A DNA stretch of 21,918 nucleotides from DASQHW01 sp038209365 (GTDB lineage: Bacteria > Actinomycetota > Acidimicrobiia > IMCC26256 > PALSA-610): positions 1 through 21,918 of the forward strand of contig JBBQXS010000061.1 of assembly GCA_038209365.1 (NCBI GenBank), written 5' to 3'. Positions within the stretch are counted from its first letter, which is position 1, and the number at the start of each line of letters is the position of its first letter. Shown here in pieces: positions 6,603 to 13,176 of the stretch. The notes below the pieces were generated by a model. That model ran no database searches, was not told the DNA's origin, and saw only the letters and a program-made list of their open reading frames with translations. A program made the position numbers and the translations under genes.

Positions 6603-7216
6603 CGAAGCTACGACTCCAACCGTCGGACCCGGAGGTGATCGACCTGACATGTCGGGTGGTCGAGGCATCCGAAATCGCGACCGCTCAGCTCGTAGGCCTC
6701 TGTGCGAAGTGCCAGCCTAAGAGCCGGGTAGAGCTCGCGAAGGTCGGCTATACGGGCGGTCACGCTTTGTTTAAGTCGAGTTGGCGCGTGCCGCTCGACG
6801 CGGGCATCTCGATCAACGGCGAGCGGGTGAACCAGCGGCAATACGAGATATTCGAGAAGCGGCTCGGGTTCGCTACGAGCGTCACCGGGCACATCGATCG
6901 GAACGCCGACCACACGGTGTTCGCGTTGCTGGCGCTCCCGCTTGAACTCCGAGCCGACTATCCCGATCTGCTCGTACGGTGCGAGCGTCACGGCGACGCG
7001 GTACTCGACCGGCTCGAAGCACTCGACCGGCTCCGCGTCGCCGCGTCTGGCGGAGATCCATTGTGGAAAATAGACGTGAACTTTCCTCGCCTTGAGTACG
7101 AGCCGCCGGACCCGACGTGGCTGTTAAGTGCGCGGTCCGCACGACGAATCACACAGCGGCGAACCGCGCACTATGGAGACGGCGATATCCCTAACGAGCA
7201 GCGGACGACAAACTAA
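6599..7216 (+). CDS. Hypothetical protein of the integrative element (205 aa)
   Basis: I do not recognise the family. The ATG overlaps the integrase stop as ATGA, which suggests translational coupling and fixes the start. The protein is soluble, with no membrane segment. Near residue 30 is GLCAKCQPKSR, a CxxC pair, and a third cysteine (VRCERHGD) follows around residue 128, so metal binding is possible but weakly supported. The C-terminus is basic and rich in R and T. A gene between int and xis could be a regulator or a recombination accessory factor. In satellites this region often holds the repressor, but no helix-turn-helix is obvious here. Confidence 0.65.
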   Translation: MTKLRLQPSDPEVIDLTCRVVEASEIATAQLVGLCAKCQPKSRVELAKVGYTGGHALFKSSWRVPLDAGISINGERVNQRQYEIFEKRLGFATSVTGHIDRNADHTVFALLALPLELRADYPDLLVRCERHGDAVLDRLEALDRLRVAASGGDPLWKIDVNFPRLEYEPPDPTWLLSARSARRITQRRTAHYGDGDIPNEQRTTN

Positions 7217-7299
7217 GGTAACGACCGGCAATGAAATAGGGCCACCCGGCGATTGACCGCTGGGCATCCGGAGCGCACGGCGCCGAAGGCCAGGGTTTT

Positions 7300-7331
7300 G
7301 GACGGACCCGAGGAAACTCGGAGGTCCGTTC
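7300..7331 (+). promoter_or_regulatory. Hairpin that buries the excisionase ribosome-binding site
   Basis: CGAG and CTCG close a GAAA tetraloop. After a 2-nt bulge, nine further pairs (GGACGGACC with GGTCCGTTC, one G-T) extend the stem to the base before the ATG. The GGAGG ribosome-binding site (7320-7324) lies entirely in the 3' arm, 7 nt from the start codon. If it folds on the mRNA, it should reduce xis translation; the trigger that would open it is unknown. Confidence 0.6.
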
Positions 7332-7526
7332 ATGCCCGACACGGTACGGCTCGCGTACTCGTCGACTGAGGTCGCATCCTCCCTCGGATGCACCCGTCAG
7401 CACGTCGAGAACCTGATTAGGGCCGGTGTAATCCCGAGCCTCAAGCTTGGTAGAAGGCGTCTTATCCGCGCTCAGGTGCTCGACGACCTGCTGGCGCAAC
7501 TCGAGTCCGAAGCGGCAGCACAGTGA
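7332..7526 (+). CDS. xis: Excisionase-family helix-turn-helix protein
   Basis: This 64-aa protein is a small MerR-like/excisionase HTH protein. RLAYSSTEVASSLGCTRQHVENLIRAG forms the winged-helix recognition unit, followed by the wing IPSLKLGRRRLIRAQVLDDLL, the standard layout of HTH_17 excisionase-type proteins. It probably bends att DNA and steers the integrase towards excision, and may also regulate the operon. The start is secured by GGAGG 7 nt upstream, which lies in a strong hairpin. The stop overlaps the next gene's GTG (GTGA), so the four genes from xis to the terminase region look like one translationally linked block. Confidence 0.88.
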   Translation: MPDTVRLAYSSTEVASSLGCTRQHVENLIRAGVIPSLKLGRRRLIRAQVLDDLLAQLESEAAAQ

Positions 7527-7825
7527 GGCCGCCGGACGCGGAACGGCGCCCCGACCGCGGGCGCCGCTTCCAGAACCTCATCAAGACCGACCGACTCGGC
7601 CGGTCCGAGAGTACCGCGCGGGTGCGCCGCGCGGAGGACATCGCCGAGCAGGTTGCCGGGATCGAACGCGCGCTCGATAGCACAGACCTGGTCGCGATCG
7701 ATGCGATGTCAGCCTCGCCGACCTACACACCGTCCGAGGCACTCGAGCACGTGCTCGCGATGCACGGTGGCATCCGGCGGCGGCTCGGCGTGCTCGTCGT
7801 CGACGACATCGTGGGGGTGTCCTGA
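7523..7825 (+). CDS. Hypothetical protein between excisionase and primase-helicase (100 aa)
   Basis: I do not recognise the family. The GTG start overlaps the xis stop (GTGA) and the stop overlaps the next ATG, so coupling supports it as real. The N-terminal third is very basic and arginine-rich (PDAERRPDRGRRFQNLIKTDRLGRS), followed by a helix (RVRRAEDIAEQVAGIERALD) and a helical C-terminus (TPSEALEHVLAMHGGIRRRLGVLVVDD). The basic start could contact nucleic acid, but this is a guess from composition. Its place before the primase-helicase suggests a replication accessory or regulatory role. Confidence 0.65.
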   Translation: MRPPDAERRPDRGRRFQNLIKTDRLGRSESTARVRRAEDIAEQVAGIERALDSTDLVAIDAMSASPTYTPSEALEHVLAMHGGIRRRLGVLVVDDIVGVS

Positions 7826-10122
7826 TGATGGGGCCGGTCGACGGGTTCCTCGGCATGTTGGTCGGCGTCAAGAAGCAGGGTGAAGGCTTCGTCGCGCGCT
7901 GCCCGGCACACGACGACAACGTGCAGTCGCTCTCGCTCTCGTCGGGCGACGACGGCCGCGTGTTGGTCCATTGCCACGCGGGTTGTGATGTAGACGACAT
8001 CGTCACCGCGGTCGGTTTGACCAAAGCCGACCTCTTCCCACGTGAGACACGTCCACGTGATCGCGTTGTCGCCGAATACGAGTACCACGACGAACACGGC
8101 GACCTCTTATACGTCGTCGAACGTCGACAGCCGAAACGGTTCCTCCAGAAGCGGCCGGCGTCCGGTGGCGGTTGGGACTATGGGCTCGACGGCGTTCGTC
8201 GTGTCCCGTATCGGTTCCCGGAGCTGCTCGAGGGCATCGCGGCCGGCCGGTGGGTGTTGATCGTCGAGGGCGAGAAGGACGTCGAGACCCTCGTCGCGCA
8301 GGGGTTCGTCGCAACGACCAATGCGGCCGGAGCCGGCAAGTGGCGGGAGGACTGGGCGGCAAGCTTCGCGGGTGCCAAGGTCGCGGTGATCCCCGACAAC
8401 GACAAGACCGGTATCAAGCACGCGCGCGTCGTTGCGCGCTGGCTCGCCGAGGTCGCGGCCGAGGTTCGTTTCGTCACGTTGCCCGACGTCGAAGAGCACG
8501 GAGACGTGTCCGACTACTTCGCGTCACGGTCAGCGACCGATCTGCGCGACCTCGTGGTGTCGTCGCCCGTATGGCCCAAGGACGTTGACGACGACGACGG
8601 CGACGACGGCGATGCGGATGGCGCACGTGCGCCATCCGGCGATGTGTCGGCCACCGCGGTTGTCACGCTGCCGGACGAGGACGGCGCCCAACTGTTCGAC
8701 GATGTCGCCGCGTTCATCGGCCGTTACGTTGCGTGCGCGCGGGCCGCGGTCACGGTGATGGCGTTGTGGATTGTGCACACGTGGGTCATCGAGGCGTTCG
8801 ATGTGTCTCCGCGGCTGTTCATGAGTTCACAGGAGCCGGGCTCCGGGAAGTCCCGGTCGCTTGAAGTGTGCAAGGTGCTCGTCCGCGCGCCCCTGTTCAT
8901 GGCGAACGTCTCCGAGGCGTATCTGTTCCGTCGCGTCGACGCCGAGCCGTGCACCGTGCTCCACGATGAGGTCGACACCGTGTTCGGCAAAAAGGCCCGG
9001 GACCGGGAAGAGCTCCGGGCGATGTTCAATGCCGGTTGGGAACGGGGCGCGGTCGTCGGCCGGATCGTGGGCGAGGGCAAGACGATGCGGCCCCGGGACT
9101 TCAACGTGTTCTGCCCGGTGGCGATGGCCGGCCTCGGTCGATTGCCCGAGACGCTCGAGCAGCGCGCCCACGTCGTACGGCTCAAGAAGCGCACCGCGGG
9201 CGAACGTGTCGCCAAGTTCAGACGGCGCGAGGTCGGTCCCGAGGCCGAGGCGCTCCGGGACCGGCTCGCGTCCTGGTGTCACCGCCGGCTCGCCCAGCTA
9301 GAAGCTGCCCGTCCCGAACTCCCCGACGCGCTCGGCGACCGGGCACAAGATGCGTCTGAGCCGCTGTTGGCGCTCGCTGACGCCGCGGGAGGCGACTGGC
9401 CTCACCTTGCGCGTGCCGCGGTCGTGGAGCTGTACCAGGCACGTTCGACCGATCAGGCGACGATCGGCGTCCGGCTCCTCGGCGATATCCGCCACGTGTT
9501 CGACGACCCGAACGTGGCCAAGGTGCGTGACCCCGACAAGGGCGAAGGCATGGCGTCAGGTGATCTCGCGTCTGCGCTCGGCGCACTGGAAGATGCCCCG
9601 TGGGCGGAGTGGGGCAGAAACGAGAAGCCGATCACCGCGAACGCGTTGGCACGGCAACTCGCCGGCTACGAGATCCGACCGGACCAGCACAAGATGTCCG
9701 GAGCCAACATGCGCGGCTACTTGCGGTCGGACTTCGAGGATGCATGGTCGCGGTACGACAAGCCGCCCGATGACACCGGTAATCGCCCCGGCGCTACCCC
9801 CTCTCCAGAAATGTGTTACCGAGGTCAATGTGTTACCGGGCAGGCCAGTACTGGAGCGGGCGGTAACACTTTCGCGCCGGTAACACTTTCTCAGGAGGGT
9901 AGGGAAGAGCACTCACACCTGCTCCTCGCCGAGCACCGTGACGACGAGGAGCTCCTGCAGCACCACGACGAGGAGCTGCTCGCCGGTGGGCGGCACATCG
10001 CGGAGTGGAACTCCATGTGCACCGACGCTGACACCCGTGCTCTTGGTGCTGACGTCGGCCGCGCCGAAGCCCTGCGCTACCTGCGCCGCCACGGACGCAC
10101 GGACCTCGAAGGTGTCACGTGA
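7825..10122 (+). CDS. Primase-helicase: CHC2 zinc finger, Toprim and DUF3631 domains
   Basis: This 765-aa protein likely replicates the element. Residues 26-54 form a CHC2-type zinc site (CPAHDD then VHCHAGC). Toprim follows at about 143-205, with the catalytic VEGEKD (148-152) and the DND triad (191-193). An Asp-rich linker (255-266) leads to a DUF3631-type helicase: Walker A EPGSGKS (337-343), Walker B TVLHDEVD (377-384) and an arginine-rich sensor region after 415. The last 100 residues are low-complexity and acidic. ATG at 7825 overlaps the preceding stop; a second ATG follows at once. The coding sequence itself contains a 24-bp palindrome at 8615 and four iterons at 9810-9890. No residue I expect in the catalytic motifs is missing. 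Confidence 0.88.
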   Translation: MMGPVDGFLGMLVGVKKQGEGFVARCPAHDDNVQSLSLSSGDDGRVLVHCHAGCDVDDIVTAVGLTKADLFPRETRPRDRVVAEYEYHDEHGDLLYVVERRQPKRFLQKRPASGGGWDYGLDGVRRVPYRFPELLEGIAAGRWVLIVEGEKDVETLVAQGFVATTNAAGAGKWREDWAASFAGAKVAVIPDNDKTGIKHARVVARWLAEVAAEVRFVTLPDVEEHGDVSDYFASRSATDLRDLVVSSPVWPKDVDDDDGDDGDADGARAPSGDVSATAVVTLPDEDGAQLFDDVAAFIGRYVACARAAVTVMALWIVHTWVIEAFDVSPRLFMSSQEPGSGKSRSLEVCKVLVRAPLFMANVSEAYLFRRVDAEPCTVLHDEVDTVFGKKARDREELRAMFNAGWERGAVVGRIVGEGKTMRPRDFNVFCPVAMAGLGRLPETLEQRAHVVRLKKRTAGERVAKFRRREVGPEAEALRDRLASWCHRRLAQLEAARPELPDALGDRAQDASEPLLALADAAGGDWPHLARAAVVELYQARSTDQATIGVRLLGDIRHVFDDPNVAKVRDPDKGEGMASGDLASALGALEDAPWAEWGRNEKPITANALARQLAGYEIRPDQHKMSGANMRGYLRSDFEDAWSRYDKPPDDTGNRPGATPSPEMCYRGQCVTGQASTGAGGNTFAPVTLSQEGREEHSHLLLAEHRDDEELLQHHDEELLAGGRHIAEWNSMCTDADTRALGADVGRAEALRYLRRHGRTDLEGVT
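8615..8638. repeat. 24-bp perfect palindrome in the Toprim-helicase linker
   Basis: The half-site CGGATGGCGCAC is followed directly by its exact reverse complement, centred between 8626 and 8627. It lies where the protein linker is low-complexity (DGARAPSGD), so coding constraint is weak. It could be a dimer operator or a cruciform-forming site. Confidence 0.6.
9810..9890. repeat. Four-iteron symmetric dyad, candidate replication origin
   Basis: GTGTTACCG occurs at 9813-9821 and 9830-9838, and its complement CGGTAACAC at 9861-9869 and 9878-9886. Each pair is spaced by 17 bp. All four are symmetric about 9849.5, which is also the centre of the palindrome CCAGTACTGG (9845-9854). This is a classical layout for initiator or repressor binding. 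It sits inside the 3' part of the primase-helicase gene, in a low-complexity linker. Confidence 0.7.
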
Positions 10123-10250
10123 CCGAGCACACCGACGTAGGGGGGCGGCACCCGCACGAGAAACCTCGAGCAGTCCGGCCGACCCCACCACTCCAACGCA
10201 CACCACCGCGTAATTTTCCGAAGTCAAAGCCTGGTTTTTTTGGAGGTCTG

Positions 10251-10652
10251 ATGCGTACCCCTGGACTTGTGCCCGACTCGGTAGCGAATCCTCCGGAGGA
10301 CTTGTCAGAGGCGTCTCAGGGGCTATGGCAAGGTTTGGCGACCGATTTGGTGGTGCTCGGCGCGGCGACTGAGGCGGCACTGTTGGTGCTCGCTGACGCT
10401 CTCCGTTTGGCGGAGCGTGCGGACACGGTCGCTCGTGCAGTCGCGGAGGATGGCGCGACAACGAACGGGTCAACGGGTCAACTCCGGGTGCATCCCGCCA
10501 TCGTCGAAGAGCGCGTACTGCGTCACGAAGTCGAGCAGAAGCTGCGCGGGCTGGGGCTCGTGCAACCTCCGTACACCTATCGGGTCGGCGCAGACGGGCG
10601 GTTGAAAGAGGCGCGGCGAACCATCGAGGAAGTGTTGGCCGAGCAAGAGTGA
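10251..10652 (+). CDS. Phage terminase small subunit, P27-like
   Basis: This 133-aa protein fits the P27 small-terminase pattern: PPEDLSEASQGLWQGLATDLVVLG, then a helical stretch around ALLVLADALRLAERADTV, then TGQLRVHPAIVEERVLRHEV. The GQL-x-x-HP segment is characteristic. TerS binds packaging sites and loads the large subunit; no large terminase is nearby. GGAGG at 10242-10246 stands 4 nt before the ATG and decides this start. A GTG at 10119 overlapping the upstream stop would add 44 residues of proline- and arginine-rich sequence, which looks less likely. The sequence just before this start (10209-10241) is unusually AT-rich, with a run of T. Confidence 0.72.
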   Translation: MRTPGLVPDSVANPPEDLSEASQGLWQGLATDLVVLGAATEAALLVLADALRLAERADTVARAVAEDGATTNGSTGQLRVHPAIVEERVLRHEVEQKLRGLGLVQPPYTYRVGADGRLKEARRTIEEVLAEQE

Positions 10653-10839
10653 AGTGCGACCGCAACGGCGACCGTCTCGGCTCCGGCACGACCGCACGGC
10701 GCAACCTCGCGATATGACCCCACACCGTGCGATGGTGCCGACCGATCTGCTGACCGATCACCCGGCTCGGCAAACCCGCCGCGGCCAACCGCGCGATCTC
10801 TTCCTTCTCACGCTCCGACAACCGTTCCCAACAGCACAC
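10640..10839 (-). pseudogene. IS30-like transposase relic, N-terminal helix-turn-helix only
   Basis: Reading from 10839 on the minus strand, RLSEREKEEIARLAAAGLP and SRVIGQQIGRHHRTVWGHIA match the N-terminal HTH of IS30-family transposases. The following PRRSPLRSHFTLA resembles the start of a second such repeat. The frame then runs antisense into the terminase gene and loses all similarity. No catalytic DDE domain is present, so this is a truncated relic. The frame is open upstream of the GTG without a better start. It probably marks damage at the right end of the integrative element. Confidence 0.5.
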
Positions 10840-10900
10840 CTCCCAATCGATCCAACTCGATCGAAGATGCCGATGCGATGATCCCCTGAGATCGTCACAG

Positions 10901-11197
10901 TTATGGACGGGCCGCGAGGCCCGCGACGCCGACCGCAGAAACGACGATTTCGAACCGCCACCGATGGCGCGGTGCGCTTACACGCCCTTCGTCGAAGTCG
11001 ATGCGCAGGGTCTTCGGGTCTTCCGCCAGCGCGCGCAGACCCGATCGCGCATACACGCCTCGGCGCGTCGGGTTCCGCGAACTTCGCGGTTCCCGTTCGC
11101 CACCGTCCGCGTCGTTGAGCCGAACGCGCGGATCGGCGGCGATGTTGTGCGCAAAGCCGGAATGCTCGCCATGGACCGCCGACGTGTTGCGGAGCAT
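10901..11197 (-). pseudogene. Deazaflavin-dependent nitroreductase-like C-terminal relic
   Basis: The minus strand reads GEHSGFAHNIAADPRVRL and later LRALAEDPKTLRIDFDEGRV. These resemble the conserved N-(I/L)-x-A-(D/N)-P-x-V-R-(V/L) and closing L-T-(I/V)-R-(I/V)-D-(F/L)-D segments of the nitroreductase-like family of F420-dependent oxidoreductases. The first half of such a protein, with the substrate pocket and GRxSG-type motif, is missing and the middle is poorly conserved. I take it as a truncated gene on the chromosome side of the element. The assignment is from memory of short motifs and could be wrong. Confidence 0.4.
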
Positions 11198-11416
11198 CGG
11201 ATCAGGCGACTGCGGCGGCTCGTCGAGTCAATCGAGCGTGACCTTGTTCGGGCGCGAGTGAAAAAGGCGGGAGCGTACGGCGAGGGCTTCTATGAGCAGC
11301 GGACGATCGCGGCACTCGAAGCCGAACTGTCTGCTGCTGAGGCCCGTCTGCGCGGGCTCGTCGAGGCCTCGGTGGAAGGCCGCGACTCCGCGGCTCCGAG
11401 TTCGTGGTCGGCGTGA
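11171..11416 (+). CDS. Small coiled-coil protein, unknown
   Basis: This 81-aa protein has no family I recognise. It is strongly helical and charged: RIRRLRRLVESIERDLVRAR, then YGEGFYEQRTIAALEAEL and AEARLRGLVEA, which give heptad patterns of a short coiled coil. GC-rich third positions and helix periodicity favour a real gene, but the ribosome-binding site is weak and an ATG at 11162 is also possible. It overlaps the oxidoreductase relic on the other strand by about 27 nt. It follows the terminase in direction and could be the last gene of the integrative element. Confidence 0.42.
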   Translation: MDRRRVAEHRIRRLRRLVESIERDLVRARVKKAGAYGEGFYEQRTIAALEAELSAAEARLRGLVEASVEGRDSAAPSSWSA

Positions 11417-11939
11417 ACGCTTCGCCGCCTGTTCTCTCCCAGGACCGCAGCGGAGCTACCACACCCCAGCGGCAGGAATCGAGGCAATCCTTTTCGGACC
11501 TCAAGCCCGACGAGCCTCGAACCGCTTCGCTCGCCGGCCGTACGTTGGCGGGACGGGTTGGGATGTTCACACGGCGGAGTCCCCGGACCCTGGCACACAA
11601 CGTCTTTTCCGCTCCCGGCCCTCGGAGCGATTTCTACGCCTGAGCCGGCGCCACCTAGCGCGACGACCGTTGCGGGCGTACCCTCGGATTTTTTCTGCCG
11701 ATGAGCACTACAGACGAGACGGCTGTAGCCGCGTCACGGTCGATCGGGAAGCGTCCGCCGAGGAGTGCGGTTCCTGCGCGCTGGCGTGTCATCGACGACC
11801 GACACATCGGCGTGCATGCATCGAGCAAAGTCCTTCTTGACCGCGTCGGGGATGTCATAGCACTTCTTGTAAGACGTCTCCGAATAGCTCAGAAGATCGA
11901 GGCTTCGTTGCCCGCATATCGTCTATTAATCGCGACCCG
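11417..11939. other. 520-nt stretch without a supportable gene
   Basis: All frames are short, low-quality or lack starts. One minus-strand frame near 11740-11910 (YKKCYDIPDAVKKDFARC) has protein-like composition but no start codon and stops on the upstream side. The stretch probably marks the decayed boundary between the mobile element and the chromosome. No tRNA or att copy was found in it. Confidence 0.4.
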
Positions 11940-12089
11940 TCAGGAATTGCGCCTACGAAAGATGCTGTATCCGCCTGGGCCGACCAGGCACGCGACGACG
12001 AAGAGCACCACCGCAAACAGGATCTGACCTTGGAAGAGTTGCACGACGCCGACGATCGCAATGATCACCGCGATGATCCAAAGCAGCAT
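11940..12089 (-). CDS. Small membrane protein with a GPGG motif (49 aa)
   Basis: The protein has two hydrophobic helices: LLWIIAVIIAIVGVVQL (residues 2-18) and ILFAVVLFVVACLV (22-35). A short QGQ turn joins them and the tail GPGGYSIFRRR is basic. This two-helix, GPGG-ending architecture recurs in actinobacterial small membrane proteins of unknown role. The ATG at 12089 is favoured by GGAGG about 7 nt upstream; a longer frame upstream is unlikely. It shares strand with the TM-helix protein at 12260. An AT-rich palindrome CAAAATTTTG at 12194-12203 lies between them and may be part of its promoter. Confidence 0.75.
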   Translation of the reverse strand: MLLWIIAVIIAIVGVVQLFQGQILFAVVLFVVACLVGPGGYSIFRRRNS

Positions 12090-12259
12090 TGGGAAGCCTC
12101 CAACTCCTTGGACCGGCAAGACACACTCGTGCATGACTGTTCCCGAACATCGGGACGCCGTAACCGATCGCACCGGGGGCCTCACTCGCTAGACAAAATT
12201 TTGCTGACACGCACGACTCACGCCAAGCGCGGCCTGAGCTTCTGTAGTCGCGCACCATC

Positions 12260-13078
12260 TCAACGATTTGCACTGGCACCGGCAGATCCGCGACGACGCG
12301 ACGGGGAGTCCTGCGTCACCTTCTGGGCTTCAGCTTTGGCTTGGTCCATCCGCTGTTGAGCCCGTGCTTTGATGCGATCGGCTGCGCCCTGACGCTCGCG
12401 GTCAAAACGGGGCTTCTCCTCGTCGTATTTGGCGAAGATGTTCTCCCATCGGGTCTGCATTGCTTTGATGCCTCCACCGCCGACGGCAATCACGGTGACG
12501 CCGACGATTGTGGCAAGCAGTGCGTAGAACAGGCCGGTGACGATCGCAGGAGCGATGCGGAGTTCGTCGAGTGCGGCGAACAAACCGATGGTGATGATCG
12601 CGGCGGATGCGGCGAACGCAACGGTGCGGGCGTAGTCGAGCTCGCCGAGGGCCACCTCAACAATCTCCTTGACAGCGGCTGCGACCGCCATCGCGATGAC
12701 GATGATGAGGATCGCTGCAAGGACACGGGGCAGGTAGGCGATGACGCCACCAATCGCGTTGCTCACGGGGTTCGGCCCCCACACGCCAAACGCGAGCTGC
12801 AACACGATGAGCAGCAGGGCGTAGTACACGATCTTGCCTACGATGTCGGAGGCGTCGTACTCGGACTTGTCGAGCATCGTCTTGACGCCACCTCGCTCGA
12901 CGGCCTTGTCGAAGCCAACCCGTTCCAACACCGTGCCCGCGATTTTCGCGATCGCCTTCGCGACAAACCAACCAATGACGAGGATCAGCAAAAAGGCGAA
13001 GAACTTCGGGATGAAGGTGGCAACCTCGGACCAGGCATCCTCGATACCTTGGCTGTACTCGATAGCGAGTATGGGCAT
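12260..13078 (-). CDS. Mechanosensitive-channel-like conserved TM-helix protein
   Basis: This 272-aa membrane protein has the repeat called conserved TM helix, found in MscS-related proteins. Its N-terminus runs WSEVATFIPKFFAFLLILVIGWFVAKAIAK, followed by VLERVGFDKAVERGGV. Further hydrophobic segments follow at about 83-100, 115-135, 150-170 and 180-200. The gate and beta domain of true MscS channels are not evident. The last 60 residues are charged and helical (DRIKARAQQRMDQAKAEAQK), probably cytoplasmic. AAAGGA stands about 9 nt before the ATG. Osmotic or envelope stress is a plausible setting given the PRC-barrel neighbours, but conduction is not shown. Confidence 0.8.
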   Translation of the reverse strand: MPILAIEYSQGIEDAWSEVATFIPKFFAFLLILVIGWFVAKAIAKIAGTVLERVGFDKAVERGGVKTMLDKSEYDASDIVGKIVYYALLLIVLQLAFGVWGPNPVSNAIGGVIAYLPRVLAAILIIVIAMAVAAAVKEIVEVALGELDYARTVAFAASAAIITIGLFAALDELRIAPAIVTGLFYALLATIVGVTVIAVGGGGIKAMQTRWENIFAKYDEEKPRFDRERQGAADRIKARAQQRMDQAKAEAQKVTQDSPSRRRGSAGASANR

Positions 13079-13176
13079 GGTGAAGTGTCCTTTCGGGCCC
13101 GTCGAGCAATCAGAGACAACGCAGTGAGCGCCGCGACGCTGTCGCTGACGACGGCGTGGCGGCGGAACGTTGGCCG

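Larger units (their letters stand above)
5266..10652 (+). mobile_element. Integrative element resembling a phage satellite (PICI-like), right end unresolved
   Basis: The left border is the tRNA-Pro 3' fragment. The element then holds a tyrosine integrase, unknown protein, excisionase, unknown protein, CHC2/Toprim/DUF3631 primase-helicase with internal iterons, and a P27-like terminase small subunit. Genes overlap by 1-4 nt, as in phage DNA. No capsid, portal, tail, lysis or large-terminase gene is visible. In staphylococcal and related PICIs the order int, xis, primase-helicase, origin and terS is standard, and TerS redirects helper-phage packaging. That role is inference here. I end the element at the terS stop because transposase and oxidoreductase relics follow; the coiled-coil gene at 11171-11416 might also belong. 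No right att copy was found in the window. Confidence 0.65.

Noticed and set aside
9942..9990. Two GACGAGGAGCT repeats
   Set aside because: They encode a repeated acidic DEELL peptide in the low-complexity tail of the primase-helicase; simple codon repetition explains them.
10119..10250. N-terminal extension of the terminase small subunit from GTG at 10119
   Set aside because: The added residues are low-complexity and the ATG at 10251 has a far better ribosome-binding site. The GTG overlap with the upstream stop keeps it as a possible alternative.
9913..10839. A 308-aa minus-strand frame
   Set aside because: Only the first 65 residues resemble a protein (IS30-like HTH); the rest is antisense to the terminase and primase-helicase genes.
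11740..11910. Minus-strand frame containing YKKCYDIPDAVKKDFARC
   Set aside because: No start codon and stops on the upstream side; composition alone is not enough to call a gene.
12194..12203. AT-rich palindrome CAAAATTTTG
   Set aside because: Short and single; it may belong to the promoter of the small membrane protein but cannot be supported as an operator.
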